Of a DNA stretch of 43,366 nt, positions 1-7,020 are shown in pieces (within the stretch, counting starts at the first letter, position 1; each line of letters begins with the position of its first letter). The DNA is taken from the NCBI GenBank assembly GCA_964385695.1, contig CAYLQA010000032.1, forward strand, positions 1-43,366, in the 5' to 3' direction. The notes beneath the pieces were generated by a model. That model was not told where the DNA came from. It did no database searches and saw only the letters and a program-made list of their open reading frames with translations. The translations under genes and the position numbers were made by a program. Origin of the DNA: CAYLQA01 sp964385695. Lineage in GTDB: Bacteria > Desulfobacterota > Desulfobulbia > Desulfobulbales > Desulfurivibrionaceae.

Positions 1-73
1 TGTTCACCTGGGCAGGGTCAAATTTATCACTAAAATAAAATTTGCCTGATTTAAAGGTCAAAAATTCTTTCAT
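1..73 (-). CDS. N-terminus of an unidentified protein (cut by window edge)
   Basis: An ATG on the minus strand opens a frame that stays open to the left edge and encodes 24 residues beginning MKEFLTFKSGKFYFSDKF. A weak purine stretch (GAGAA) lies upstream. The fragment is too short to assign to a family. It is separated from the conserved operon by the tmRNA scar and lies outside the terminator at 321-349, so it is a separate transcription unit. The reading frame alone supports it. Confidence 0.4.
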   Translation of the reverse strand, partial: MKEFLTFKSGKFYFSDKFDPAQVN

Positions 74-320
74 TGTATTCTCAAAATATGTAACTGAAAA
101 TGTAACAACTAAATATTGTAAAAACAATTAGTTGTGAGGTTGTTTCTGAAACAAATGTCACAGCTTATTATACACAATTTGAGCAGGAATTATAGAATAA
201 AAAAACAACCAAGCTAGTCAATTAATTCAGACTGTAAAAATTACAGCTGTTTTGACAGTTAGCTGATTGATGGAATGTTCACGAATACCACACATCAACT
301 AACAGTGTTGGACAAAGAAA
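74..320. other. AT-rich intergenic stretch with no recognised gene
   Basis: This stretch is clearly richer in A and T than the core genes to the right. It contains no convincing coding frame, RNA gene or strong repeat. It lies just outside the tmRNA 3' scar and terminator, and probably contains the promoter of the partial minus-strand gene at the left edge. Confidence 0.4.
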
Positions 321-349
321 AACCCGAAAGCCTTGTTGGCTTTCGGGTT
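321..349 (-). terminator. Rho-independent terminator downstream of the tmRNA 3' end
   Basis: AACCCGAAAGCC and GGCTTTCGGGTT form a perfect 12-bp stem with a 5-nt loop. On the minus strand the stem is followed by a run of T (GGGTTTTTC). It lies about 35 nt beyond the tmRNA CCA end and in the same direction, so it looks like the original ssrA terminator, still in place although the body of ssrA is not next to it. Confidence 0.8.
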
Positions 350-382
350 ATAGGGCTTCCCAGGATGTCCTGGACTATGATT

Positions 383-422
383 TGGTGGAGGCGGCGGGAG
401 TTGAACCTTCGTCCGAAAAATA
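383..422 (-). pseudogene. ssrA: 3' fragment of tmRNA (ssrA), probable attachment-site scar
   Basis: Read on the minus strand, this ends in CCCGCCGCCTCCACCA, the hallmark 3' acceptor end of bacterial tmRNA, preceded by a T-loop (TTCAACT) and by CGGACG, which is normal at this position. The rest of tmRNA (tag-peptide region, 5' acceptor, the conserved start of the molecule) is absent in the following several hundred bases. The T-arm 5' strand (GAAGG) mispairs with CCCGC at two positions, so the piece is decaying. The 3' end of ssrA is a well-known target of tyrosine integrases; a displaced 3' fragment marks the far end of an inserted element or what is left of one. Confidence 0.7.
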
Positions 423-789
423 ATTTCCCCTATATATTCAAATTGTTAGCTGAAATAGTATTTTTTTTCGGGGACTGTTTGGGGACCACCTCAATATGTT
501 GTTTTGCCTCCACCTAGTTGGATTATAACTGGCAGTGCAAATAGAAACAAATAGACTACCGATAATTCATATCAATTTTTTTCTGTAGAAATTCAAATTT
601 GATCTGACAGAAGTTGAAAAGAAATTTGAAATTTATCTGACAAGAAGACCGGAGGGGATTCTCCGACCTTCTAAATTGAGGTGCAGTCGAAAGTTCAACC
701 TGAGGAAGGTTTGATATATTCAGATATTGGATGTGGCAATGTTAACGCCATGTATAGTCTTCAGATTGAAATCAGCATTCCCAATCTTG
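423..789. other. Gene-free DNA between the tmRNA scar and the small membrane protein
   Basis: I see no credible gene. Directly next to the scar is a run of T followed by GGGGACTGTTTGGGGACCAC, a direct repeat of GGGGAC often met where tyrosine-integrase elements abut tRNA-like targets. Two short hairpins occur, one around 650-670 (CGGAG/CTCCG) and one around 690-712 (TCAACCT/AGGTTTGA). This is best read as remnant DNA of an integrated element. Confidence 0.35.
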
Positions 790-1002
790 TTATCTCTTTG
801 TCGCTTGCGTATACCAATATGACGCAAAAATTCCATAGATAAAGTTAAGACCAACAATTACAACAGGCATAAGGGCACCGAATCCTAAACCGAACATCCC
901 TTTTCCCATTGATGGTAGAACCATAAAAAGCATCATTGCTGATGGAATAAGGCTGACAACCATACCCTTTACTACTATCGGACATTTATCACTTTGCTTC
1001 AC
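790..1002 (-). CDS. Small two-helix membrane protein, unknown function
   Basis: The frame gives 70 residues with a GTG start. Two hydrophobic stretches (about residues 11-32 and 41-63) are followed by a basic tail ending YTQATKR. The C-terminal half (VGLNFIYG...YWYTQATKR) is reminiscent of the DUF485 family of small membrane proteins that accompany transporters, but the match is weak and a transporter partner is absent. The purine-rich GGGAA sits right against the GTG, too close to be a good ribosome site, so the start is unsure and the gene may be a truncated copy. It lies between two integration scars. Confidence 0.4.
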   Translation of the reverse strand: MKQSDKCPIVVKGMVVSLIPSAMMLFMVLPSMGKGMFGLGFGALMPVVIVGLNFIYGIFASYWYTQATKR

Positions 1003-1045
1003 TTCCCGAGTGGGTGCAAAATGGGTGCAAAACCCTTGATACTAC

Positions 1046-1122
1046 TGGTTGGGATGAGAAGATTCGAACTTCCGACCCCCTGATCCCCATGCAGGGGCGC
1101 TACCAGCCGGCGCTACGTCCCG
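1046..1122 (-). tRNA. tRNA-Pro (anticodon GGG), degenerate 3' half, possibly a pseudogene
   Basis: This folds as a 77-nt cloverleaf with acceptor 5' strand CGGGACG, D arm GCGC/GCGC, anticodon loop ATGGGGA (anticodon GGG), T loop TTCGAAT and an encoded CCA. The 5' half is a textbook tRNA-Pro. The 3' half carries all the defects: the 31:39 pair is C-T, the acceptor has C1-A72 and C6-A67 mismatches, and 49:65 is a wobble. C1-G72 is an identity feature of bacterial tRNA-Pro, so function is doubtful. All changes fall on the 3' side, which is the part replaced when integrases recombine at tRNA 3' ends. Confidence 0.7.
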
Positions 1123-1142
1123 ACATTTTTTCTACTATATAT

Positions 1143-1171
1143 TCTCGGTGCAAAAGACGGGGTCACCGAGG
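1143..1171. other. Hairpin between merR and tRNA-Pro
   Basis: CTCGGTG and CACCGAG form a 7-bp stem around a 13-nt loop. It may end transcription of the merR operon or mark the tRNA promoter region. No clean T run follows on the minus strand, so a terminator role is uncertain. Confidence 0.35.
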
Positions 1172-1216
1172 AAAAAACTTATTTAGCACGGCCTTAATCT
1201 GCTGTCAAGCAGACTC

Positions 1217-1633
1217 TCAATCCTTGTCCTGCTCAAGCATCTTTTTCAGCTCCATGAGCTCATCCTTAATCTCGCCCATGGGTGGTTTTTTTTCGTGTGC
1301 CACAGCTTCGACAGGAAGCTCATTCTGCTCATTATTTGGCTTTTTGCCCAGGAACTTTTTTGCTCCCTTTAGGGTAAAGCCTTCTTCTTTGAGCAACCGC
1401 TTTATGGTGAGGACGCTTTCAATATCCTTCTTACGGTAGAGGCGCTGCTTATTAACCCGAGGCGGATTAATAATAGGAAATTCAGATTCCCAGTAGCGCA
1501 AGACATGTTGCTTGATCCCGGTTATCTCACACACCTCACCGATCTTAAAGTAGAGCTTATCGGGAAACGAGAGCGTAGTGTTGGTCTCTCCCCCCATGGA
1601 CTCCTGGCCTTTGTCGGAAGGTGTCTTCGTCAC
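1217..1633 (-). CDS. MerR-family transcriptional regulator
   Basis: 138 residues. An N-terminal winged helix-turn-helix of the MerR type spans about residues 26-92 (KLYFKIGEVCEITGIKQHVLRYWESEF ... YRKKDIESVLTIKRLLKEEGFTLKGAKKFL). The acidic/basic C-terminal tail looks like a short coiled coil and has no sensor domain or conserved cysteines, so the ligand is unknown. The GTG start is chosen because AAAGGA precedes it at normal spacing; an in-frame ATG 12 codons later has a poorly spaced site. It follows ihfA by 12 nt and is the last gene of the thrS-pheT-ihfA operon, a position where a MerR gene is commonly found in related bacteria. Confidence 0.9.
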   Translation of the reverse strand: MTKTPSDKGQESMGGETNTTLSFPDKLYFKIGEVCEITGIKQHVLRYWESEFPIINPPRVNKQRLYRKKDIESVLTIKRLLKEEGFTLKGAKKFLGKKPNNEQNELPVEAVAHEKKPPMGEIKDELMELKKMLEQDKD

Positions 1634-1645
1634 AGAGATCCTTTA

Positions 1646-1939
1646 TTAACTACCGTTGAGCCTCTCCCGCACGACCTTGCTAGGCCGGAAAGAAACCATG
1701 CTCCGTTTGGTGATTTCCATGGTTTCACCGGTGCGGGGATTACGGCCCACGCGAGAGGATTTTTTACGAACCGTAAAGGTGCCAAACTGTACCAATTTGA
1801 TTGATTCTTCCTTGAGCAATGTCTTTTTGAGCTGGTCAAAGACAGAATCAACAAGTTCACCAGCTCCACGCTGGGAAAAGCCCAACTTCTCATTGATAAT
1901 CTGGGCAAGCTCTTTTCTGGTCAGGTTGGAACGTTTCAT
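1646..1939 (-). CDS. ihfA: Integration host factor alpha subunit
   Basis: 97 residues, the normal length of the HU/IHF family. The signature FGTFTVRKKSSRVGRNPRTGETMEI, with the DNA-intercalating proline in the RNPRTGE beta-arm, is intact. The N-terminal KRSNLTRKELAQIINEKLGFS matches IHF alpha better than HU. It bends DNA as a heterodimer with IHF beta (not in this window) and assists recombination, replication and sigma-54 promoters. It starts 5 nt after the pheT stop, the same pheT-ihfA linkage as in enterobacteria, so IHF levels are tied to the translation operon. Confidence 0.92.
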   Translation of the reverse strand: MKRSNLTRKELAQIINEKLGFSQRGAGELVDSVFDQLKKTLLKEESIKLVQFGTFTVRKKSSRVGRNPRTGETMEITKRSMVSFRPSKVVRERLNGS

Positions 1940-1944
1940 CCTTA

Positions 1945-4362
1945 TTATGCCTCACGCATCTTCCCGTGAAAACGGGTCATCAACATATCAGTAATTTTCT
2001 GGTGGACCTTGCCCACCGTCTCATCATCAAGGGTCGCATCGGCGGAACGATAGGTGATGGAAATTGCCACACTCTTCATCCCCTGTTCAACGCTTTTTCC
2101 TTGGAAAATATCAAAAATATCTGCCCGCTCAACGATTGACTCACCGCACTCGTTGATGGCAGCTACCATCTCACCGCCGCCGACCGAGTCAGGCACCAGT
2201 AAGGCCAGATCCCACTTTACAGACGGGAATTTTGGCAGTGGGCTGAACGCCTTGGCTGCAGGGGCAAGGCTCTCAAGCTCGGCCAGGTCGACCTCAACAT
2301 AGTAGACCTGCTGCTTGATGGAAAATGCCTTGAGTACACCCTTATCAATGGCGCCAAAGGTACCGACCACTTTATCACCCTGCTTGAGCATGACCTCGCG
2401 GCCTTCTGCTACGTAAGCGGAGGCGGCCTTGTCGTTGACCTCAAAGACAATCTCAAAATGACGTAACTCCACGAGAAGCTGTTCAAGCACGCCCTTCACA
2501 TCCAACAGGTCCGTGGTTTCGCTGCCCCCATGCAGCAGTGGGCTGCCTGTCTGCCTGCGGCCGCAAAGGACAGCGGCAAGGTGCAGGGGTTCATGGGGCT
2601 GCTCGTTCTCGCCCGGCAAGAAAACCTTACCAACCTCATAGAGACGTACATCAGGACATTGGTGGTTCAGGTTGCGGCGGACGTTTTCGAGCAATCCAGG
2701 CAGCAGGGTGGTGCGCATGATGCTCTGCTCTTCACCCAAGGGATTGAGCAGGGTCACGGTTTTGCGTCGGCTGTCATCCTCGCCCAGCCCCAACATGTCA
2801 AAATGCTTGGGGGTGACAAAGCTGTAATTGATCGCCTCGGAAAAGCCGAGGGAGGTCATAACCTGGGAGACCTGCTTACGCACAGTACGGGACTTGTCCT
2901 GGTCAGGAAAGCTCATGGGCACCATGGGCAGGGTGGTGGGAATGTCGTTGTAACCCACAATGCGGGCGATCTCTTCCACCAGATCCACCTCACGCTCAAG
3001 ATCCACTCTAAAGCTGGGGGGACAAACTTTTAAGGTATCCTCGTCTTTCTTTTCAACCTCAATCTCGATGCCGGTCAGGCATTTGGCCATGGCATCTGCA
3101 GAAAGGTCAATTCCAAGAAGATCGTTTGTTCTACCGACCCGAAGAGTGAGAGGATCGGGATCCTTGACGCCATCCTTAAAATCAATGCCGTTTGGGGCAA
3201 TGGTACCGCCGGTCAACTCTGCGACAAGAGTGATGGCCCGCTCCATGGCCTTGGGGGCCATCTGCGGATCCACGCCACGCTCAAAGCGGTAGGAGGCATC
3301 GGTGCTCATATTCAGTTTGGCTGCGGTGCGGCGAATGGAAATGGCATCAAAGCAGGCGCTTTCCAGAAGAATATCGCTGGTGGATTCATCCACCTCGGAA
3401 TTTTCTCCGCCCATGACACCGGCAACGGCAACGGGCTTCTCGCCATCGCAGATGAGCAGCATGGCATCGTCCAGCTCACGCTCAACACCGTCCAGGGTGT
3501 TCATCTTTTCGCCGGATTTAGCGCGGCGCACTACGATCTTTGCACCGGCCAACTTAGTAAAATCAAAGGCGTGCAGGGGCTGGCCATACTCAAGCATGAC
3601 AAAGTTGGTGATATCCACCACATTGTTGATGGGCCGTAGTCCCACGGCCATCAGCTTTTGCTGCAGCCACCAGGGAGAAGGACCGATCTTGACGTTTCTT
3701 ATAAGACGGGCTGCATAGCGCAGACAATCGGCAGCCGACTCCACCTCGACTGCAAAATCAACATTCTCACCGGTCAGTTCGGGAACATCATTTACCGGCG
3801 GAGTCATCTTTTTGCCGATCACCCCACCGACCTCGCGGGCAGTGCCAAGCACGCTGGCGCAGTCCGGGCGGTTGGGCGTAAGGTCGACTTCTATTAAGGT
3901 GTCTTTCAGATTCAAGGCCTCAGCCAATTCCTGGCCGGGCATAAGATCGGAGGGCAATTCCATAATACCGGCATGATCGACACTGATACCAAGTTCTTTA
4001 GCAGAGCAGAGCATACCGTTTGATTTTTCGCCGCGAATCTTGGCAGGTTTCACCTTAAAACCACCAGGCAACACAGCGCCGGTGGTGGCAATGGCCGTGG
4101 TCAATCCGGCCCTGGCATTTGGTGCGCCGCAAACCACCCGCTCCTGAACATCACCAATATTCACATCACAGAGCACGAGCTTGTCTGCATTGGGGTGGGG
4201 ATGCACTGCCTCGATTTTGGCAACCTTAACGCCGGGAAGATCCGGGTAGAGATCCTCCACCGCATCAACCTCAAGGCCAAGCATGGTAAGATGATCCGCC
4301 ACCTCTTGAGGGGCAAGATCAATATCGATATATTCGCGCAACCAGCTGTAGGTGAACTTCAT
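1945..4362 (-). CDS. pheT: Phenylalanine-tRNA ligase beta subunit
   Basis: 805 residues, the usual length for bacterial PheT. Order of domains: N-terminal B1 and an EMAP/OB-fold tRNA-binding insert (about 40-150), B3/B4 editing domain (about 210-380), B5 (about 400-475), a catalytic-like core that contacts PheS, and a C-terminal ferredoxin-fold anticodon-binding domain (about 710-805; FPSVKWDLALLV ... VHQKITDMLMTRFHGKMREA). With PheS it forms the alpha2beta2 synthetase charging tRNA-Phe, and it hydrolyses misacylated Tyr-tRNA-Phe. The ATG lies 21 nt downstream of the pheS stop, indicating cotranscription. Nothing unusual is seen. Confidence 0.96.
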   Translation of the reverse strand: MKFTYSWLREYIDIDLAPQEVADHLTMLGLEVDAVEDLYPDLPGVKVAKIEAVHPHPNADKLVLCDVNIGDVQERVVCGAPNARAGLTTAIATTGAVLPGGFKVKPAKIRGEKSNGMLCSAKELGISVDHAGIMELPSDLMPGQELAEALNLKDTLIEVDLTPNRPDCASVLGTAREVGGVIGKKMTPPVNDVPELTGENVDFAVEVESAADCLRYAARLIRNVKIGPSPWWLQQKLMAVGLRPINNVVDITNFVMLEYGQPLHAFDFTKLAGAKIVVRRAKSGEKMNTLDGVERELDDAMLLICDGEKPVAVAGVMGGENSEVDESTSDILLESACFDAISIRRTAAKLNMSTDASYRFERGVDPQMAPKAMERAITLVAELTGGTIAPNGIDFKDGVKDPDPLTLRVGRTNDLLGIDLSADAMAKCLTGIEIEVEKKDEDTLKVCPPSFRVDLEREVDLVEEIARIVGYNDIPTTLPMVPMSFPDQDKSRTVRKQVSQVMTSLGFSEAINYSFVTPKHFDMLGLGEDDSRRKTVTLLNPLGEEQSIMRTTLLPGLLENVRRNLNHQCPDVRLYEVGKVFLPGENEQPHEPLHLAAVLCGRRQTGSPLLHGGSETTDLLDVKGVLEQLLVELRHFEIVFEVNDKAASAYVAEGREVMLKQGDKVVGTFGAIDKGVLKAFSIKQQVYYVEVDLAELESLAPAAKAFSPLPKFPSVKWDLALLVPDSVGGGEMVAAINECGESIVERADIFDIFQGKSVEQGMKSVAISITYRSADATLDDETVGKVHQKITDMLMTRFHGKMREA

Positions 4363-4383
4363 GGGGTCGTCTTTTCTTCTTGT

Positions 4384-5394
4384 CTAAAACTGAGAGAGAA
4401 AACGCAGATCGTTTTCATAATACAGGCGGATATCGGTAATGCCGTACTTGAGCATGGCAATACGCTCGATACCAAGACCAAAGGCAAAACCGGAATATTC
4501 TTCCGGATCATAATTGACCTTTTTAAAAACCTCAGGGTCAATCATGCCTGCGCCAAGGATTTCCAACCAACCGGTCTGCTTACAAACACGGCAGCCATCA
4601 CCGCCACAGATCACACAACCGATATCAACTTCGGCACTGGGCTCGGTAAAGGGGAAAAAACTGGGACGAAAGCGAATGGCAGTATCCTCATCAAACATCT
4701 TGGCGATGAAGACGGAGAGCACACCCTTGAGATCCGCAAAAGAAACCTTGCGGTCCACCAGAAATCCTTCGACCTGATGGAACATGGGGGTGTGGGTGAT
4801 ATCAGAGTCGCAACGATAGACCTTGCCCGGCGCAATCATCCGCAACGGCGGCTCCTGGGTTTCCATAACCCTGGCCTGCATGGGCGAGGTATGGGTCCTG
4901 AGCAGCAGTGAATCGGTGACATAGAAGGTGTCGTGCATGGCACGGGCAGGATGATGCGGCGGGATATTAAGGGCCTCGAAATTATAGAAGTCCACCTCAA
5001 CATCCGGGCCTTCGGCCACGGCAAAACCAAGGCCTTCAAAAATACCGCAGACCTCTTCCATCACCTGGGTGACCGGATGCAGTTTGCCGAATGACTGCAT
5101 CCGCCCGGGCAGGCTCAGGTCTTCAGTGGAAGCGCTTGTGCCTTTTGCTCCGGCGGAAAGCTCTTCTTCTTTGGCCTTATAGGATTTTTCTAGCCCCTGC
5201 TTGATCTCGTTGGCAAGCTTGCCGAGCCGTGGGCGGTCTTCAGCGGAGACCTTGCCCAGCTGACGCATGACTAAAGTAAATTCACCTTTACGGCCAAGAT
5301 ACTTAACTCGAAACGGTTCGAGATCTGGGACCGCAGAGATAGCGGCCAGGGCCTCGGTAGCTTCAGCCTGAAGGCGGAGTAATTCCTGTTCCAT
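4384..5394 (-). CDS. pheS: Phenylalanine-tRNA ligase alpha subunit
   Basis: 336 residues. An N-terminal coiled-coil arm (about 1-90) is followed by the class II aminoacyl-tRNA synthetase core. Motif 2 (VYRCDSDITHTPMFHQVEGFLVD) and motif 3 (GFAFGLGIERIAMLKYGI) are plain. A pair of CxxC motifs (CVICGGDGCRVC, about residues 258-269) suggests a structural metal site as in some PheS proteins. It is separated from rplT by only 21 nt, which leaves no room for the pheM leader-peptide attenuator of E. coli, so its control must come from the upstream operon. Confidence 0.96.
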   Translation of the reverse strand: MEQELLRLQAEATEALAAISAVPDLEPFRVKYLGRKGEFTLVMRQLGKVSAEDRPRLGKLANEIKQGLEKSYKAKEEELSAGAKGTSASTEDLSLPGRMQSFGKLHPVTQVMEEVCGIFEGLGFAVAEGPDVEVDFYNFEALNIPPHHPARAMHDTFYVTDSLLLRTHTSPMQARVMETQEPPLRMIAPGKVYRCDSDITHTPMFHQVEGFLVDRKVSFADLKGVLSVFIAKMFDEDTAIRFRPSFFPFTEPSAEVDIGCVICGGDGCRVCKQTGWLEILGAGMIDPEVFKKVNYDPEEYSGFAFGLGIERIAMLKYGITDIRLYYENDLRFLSQF

Positions 5395-5415
5395 GATGGC
5401 AGCAATAACCTAAGG

Positions 5416-5766
5416 TTAGTTACCGCTTGCCAGCTTGGCAACCTCAGTAAAGGCAGCAGGATCCAAAATAGCCATGTTAGAAAGAACCTTACGATCCAGG
5501 TCAACGTTGGCCTTTTTAAGTCCGCCCATCAGCTTGCTGTAGTTGGTGCCGTTCTCTTTGGCAGCCGCACCGATACGGACGATCCAAAGCTTACGGAAGT
5601 CGCGTTTTTTCTGGCGACGATCACGGTACGCATAACACAGAGCACGATCTACGGCCTCTGTAGCCGTACGATAGAGACGATGACGGCCACCGACATAACC
5701 GCTGGCCAACTTCAATACTTTTTTCCTTCTCCGACGCGCCTTAAAACCACGTGTTACTCTAGGCAT
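5416..5766 (-). CDS. rplT: 50S ribosomal protein L20
   Basis: 116 residues, normal length. It is very basic and matches L20 throughout (RVTRGFKARRRRKKVLKLASGYVGGRHRLYRTA ... YRDRRQKKRDFRKLWIVRIGAAAKENGTNYSKLMGGL). It binds 23S rRNA early in assembly and in many bacteria represses its own operon by binding an mRNA mimic of that site. A strong ribosome site GGAAGGAG precedes the ATG, and a perfect 8-bp hairpin lies just before that site (5794-5813 region). Unlike most operons, rpmI and rplT are separated by more than 330 nt. Confidence 0.97.
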   Translation of the reverse strand: MPRVTRGFKARRRRKKVLKLASGYVGGRHRLYRTATEAVDRALCYAYRDRRQKKRDFRKLWIVRIGAAAKENGTNYSKLMGGLKKANVDLDRKVLSNMAILDPAAFTEVAKLASGN

Positions 5767-6102
5767 CGTTTTACTCCTTCCTTAATCCGTGACGACACGG
5801 ATTGGATTAGTCGTTTGTCTTATTAAGCTTACGACAGTTAATAATCTATATTCTCAATCAAGGCTTTCCCAGTCTTTGGTACGTCGCCTTGCGGGCATCC
5901 GTCAGCTACCCGTCTGCTTTGTCGGAAACTCTTTGACATCACACGAGGATTATCAAATTCGTTCCCTCCGCTCATCCGGCCAGCTGCCGAACGCTCACGG
6001 ATTCAAGTAATTTATTTCCTGGCAGAACCCTGCCGGCAGCATTAGCGGTGTGATTTGATCACACAACGCTTGATATTCTAAATGACGAGAGGCAAGCAAT
6101 CC
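5767..6102 (-). promoter_or_regulatory. Long structured rpmI-rplT intergenic leader
   Basis: 336 nt with no credible gene. On the minus strand it carries, in order: a hairpin motif (GTGTGATCAAATCACAC), a GGCAG/CTGCC hairpin, a segment GAATCCGTGAGCG, and finally AATCCGTG-TCGT-CACGGATT, a perfect 8-bp stem with a tetraloop ending a few bases before the rplT ribosome site. The two copies of ATCCGTG could compete for the same CACGGAT partner, an arrangement expected of a translational switch. L20 autoregulation of this operon is established in E. coli and Bacillus; assigning it to this leader is inference. A local promoter is also possible. Confidence 0.5.
6043..6067. repeat. 25-nt hairpin motif, copy 1 of 3
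   Basis: AGCGGTGTGANTTGATCACACNNC. The core GTGTGA-TTTGA-TCACAC forms a 6-bp stem. Closely similar copies lie at 30840-30864 and 37095-37119. This copy is in the rpmI-rplT spacer. Confidence 0.6.
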
Positions 6103-6300
6103 CTACAGATAGGGAAGCATTTTCTTAATTGCCTTAACATTAGACTCGTCAACCAGGCCTGCCTGACGCAGGTTTCTTTTCCGTTTTGTGCTCTTCTTGG
6201 TCAGGATGTGGCTGGTGTAGGCTTTACGGCGGACAACCTTGCCAGAACCGGTGCACTTAAAACGCTTGGCCGCACCCCTGTTTGTTTTCATTTTCGGCAT
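6103..6300 (-). CDS. rpmI: 50S ribosomal protein L35
   Basis: 65 residues, the standard L35 length. The basic signature MPKMKTNRGAAKRFKCTGSGKVVRRKAYTSHILTKKSTKRKRNLRQ is fully conserved in pattern. It is a late-assembling large-subunit protein near the exit side of the ribosome. A ribosome site AGGGAG precedes the ATG at good spacing. It lies between infC (124 nt upstream) and rplT, the normal order, but both flanking spacers are longer than usual and contain hairpins. Confidence 0.96.
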   Translation of the reverse strand: MPKMKTNRGAAKRFKCTGSGKVVRRKAYTSHILTKKSTKRKRNLRQAGLVDESNVKAIKKMLPYL

Positions 6301-6316
6301 TGTAATTCTCCCTGTT

Positions 6317-6419
6317 CAAATGACTGCCGCACCACTTTCGAGCGGCAGGGACTTTTTAAAAATTCTTCTGTCCTACTTCAAACTGCTAATTATATGATCC
6401 TGCCAGCAAAAGGCAGGTA
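6317..6419 (-). promoter_or_regulatory. Two hairpins in the infC-rpmI spacer
   Basis: On the minus strand, CCTGCC-TTTTGCT-GGCAGG follows the infC stop almost directly, and CTGCCGC ... GCGGCAG (7-bp stem, 12-nt loop) lies just before the rpmI ribosome site. Neither is followed by a long T run, so they are more likely processing, pausing or translational-control structures than terminators. Confidence 0.4.
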
Positions 6420-6425
6420 AAATTC

Positions 6426-6968
6426 CTATTTGGGCCCAACAAACATAGACATCTGCCGACCTTCCATCTTGGGAGGCTGCAGTATGACAGCATCTTCGGC
6501 AAGGGCCTCGGCCATTTTATTCAACACCTCAAGGCCAATGGTGTTGGCATAGACAATCTCACGACCACGAAAACGCAGGGTGATCTTGACCTTGTTCTTT
6601 GCCGCCAAGAACTTCTTAATATTTTTCAGCTTGAAATCGAGATCATGCTTTTCGGTTTTAGGCCGAAGCTTGATTTCCTTAACCTCGATAACGGTCTGCT
6701 TCTTCTTTGCTTCCTGCTGCTTCTTGCTCTGCTCGTAACGGTATTTACCGTAATCCATGATCCGGCACACAGGCGGATCAGCAGAAGCGGATACTTCCAC
6801 CAGGTCGAGACCGGCCTCATCGGCCATTTCCTGGGCAACAGCGGTGGCTAAAATACCAGCCTGTTCCCCATCGGCACCAATAACACGAACCTCTTTTATC
6901 CTGATCTGCTCGTTTACTCTGGCCCTGACCTCTTTTTCCGGCCGGCCACTTTTTCTTCTGCCTTTGAT
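6426..6968 (-). CDS. infC: Translation initiation factor IF-3 (AUC start codon)
   Basis: 180 residues from the start chosen here, the family length. The N-domain (RVNEQIRIKEVRVIGADGEQAGI), the linker and the C-domain (KIKLRPKTEKHDLDFKLKNIKKFLAAKNKVKITLRFRGRE ... EGRQMSMFVGPK-type ending) are intact. No ATG, GTG or TTG exists near the expected N-terminus. A strong ribosome site CTGGAGG lies 8 nt before ATC, followed by AAAGGCAGAAGAAAA (KGRRK), which aligns with the MKGGK start of E. coli IF-3. infC commonly starts with AUU, AUC or AUA so that IF-3, which rejects such codons, represses its own synthesis. The start is 52 nt after the thrS stop. Confidence 0.93.
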   Translation of the reverse strand: MKGRRKSGRPEKEVRARVNEQIRIKEVRVIGADGEQAGILATAVAQEMADEAGLDLVEVSASADPPVCRIMDYGKYRYEQSKKQQEAKKKQTVIEVKEIKLRPKTEKHDLDFKLKNIKKFLAAKNKVKITLRFRGREIVYANTIGLEVLNKMAEALAEDAVILQPPKMEGRQMSMFVGPK

Positions 6969-7020
6969 ACGCTTTTCCTCCAGGAATGTGAGTAATTTCC
7001 CTGCTTCAGTCAGGGGGTTC

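Noticed and set aside
275..517. 80-codon plus-strand frame across the tmRNA terminator and 3' scar
   Set aside because: It is the read-through of the terminator hairpin and the acceptor end; no ribosome site and no protein-like composition.
383..789. A complete tmRNA on the minus strand
   Set aside because: The conserved tmRNA 5' end and a tag-peptide frame are not found upstream of the 3' fragment.
2530..3033. 167-codon frame antisense to pheT
   Set aside because: Shadow of a strongly conserved gene; no ribosome site, no family match.
5395..5415. pheM-like leader peptide and attenuator before pheS
   Set aside because: Only 21 nt separate rplT and pheS; no room for a leader peptide and terminator.
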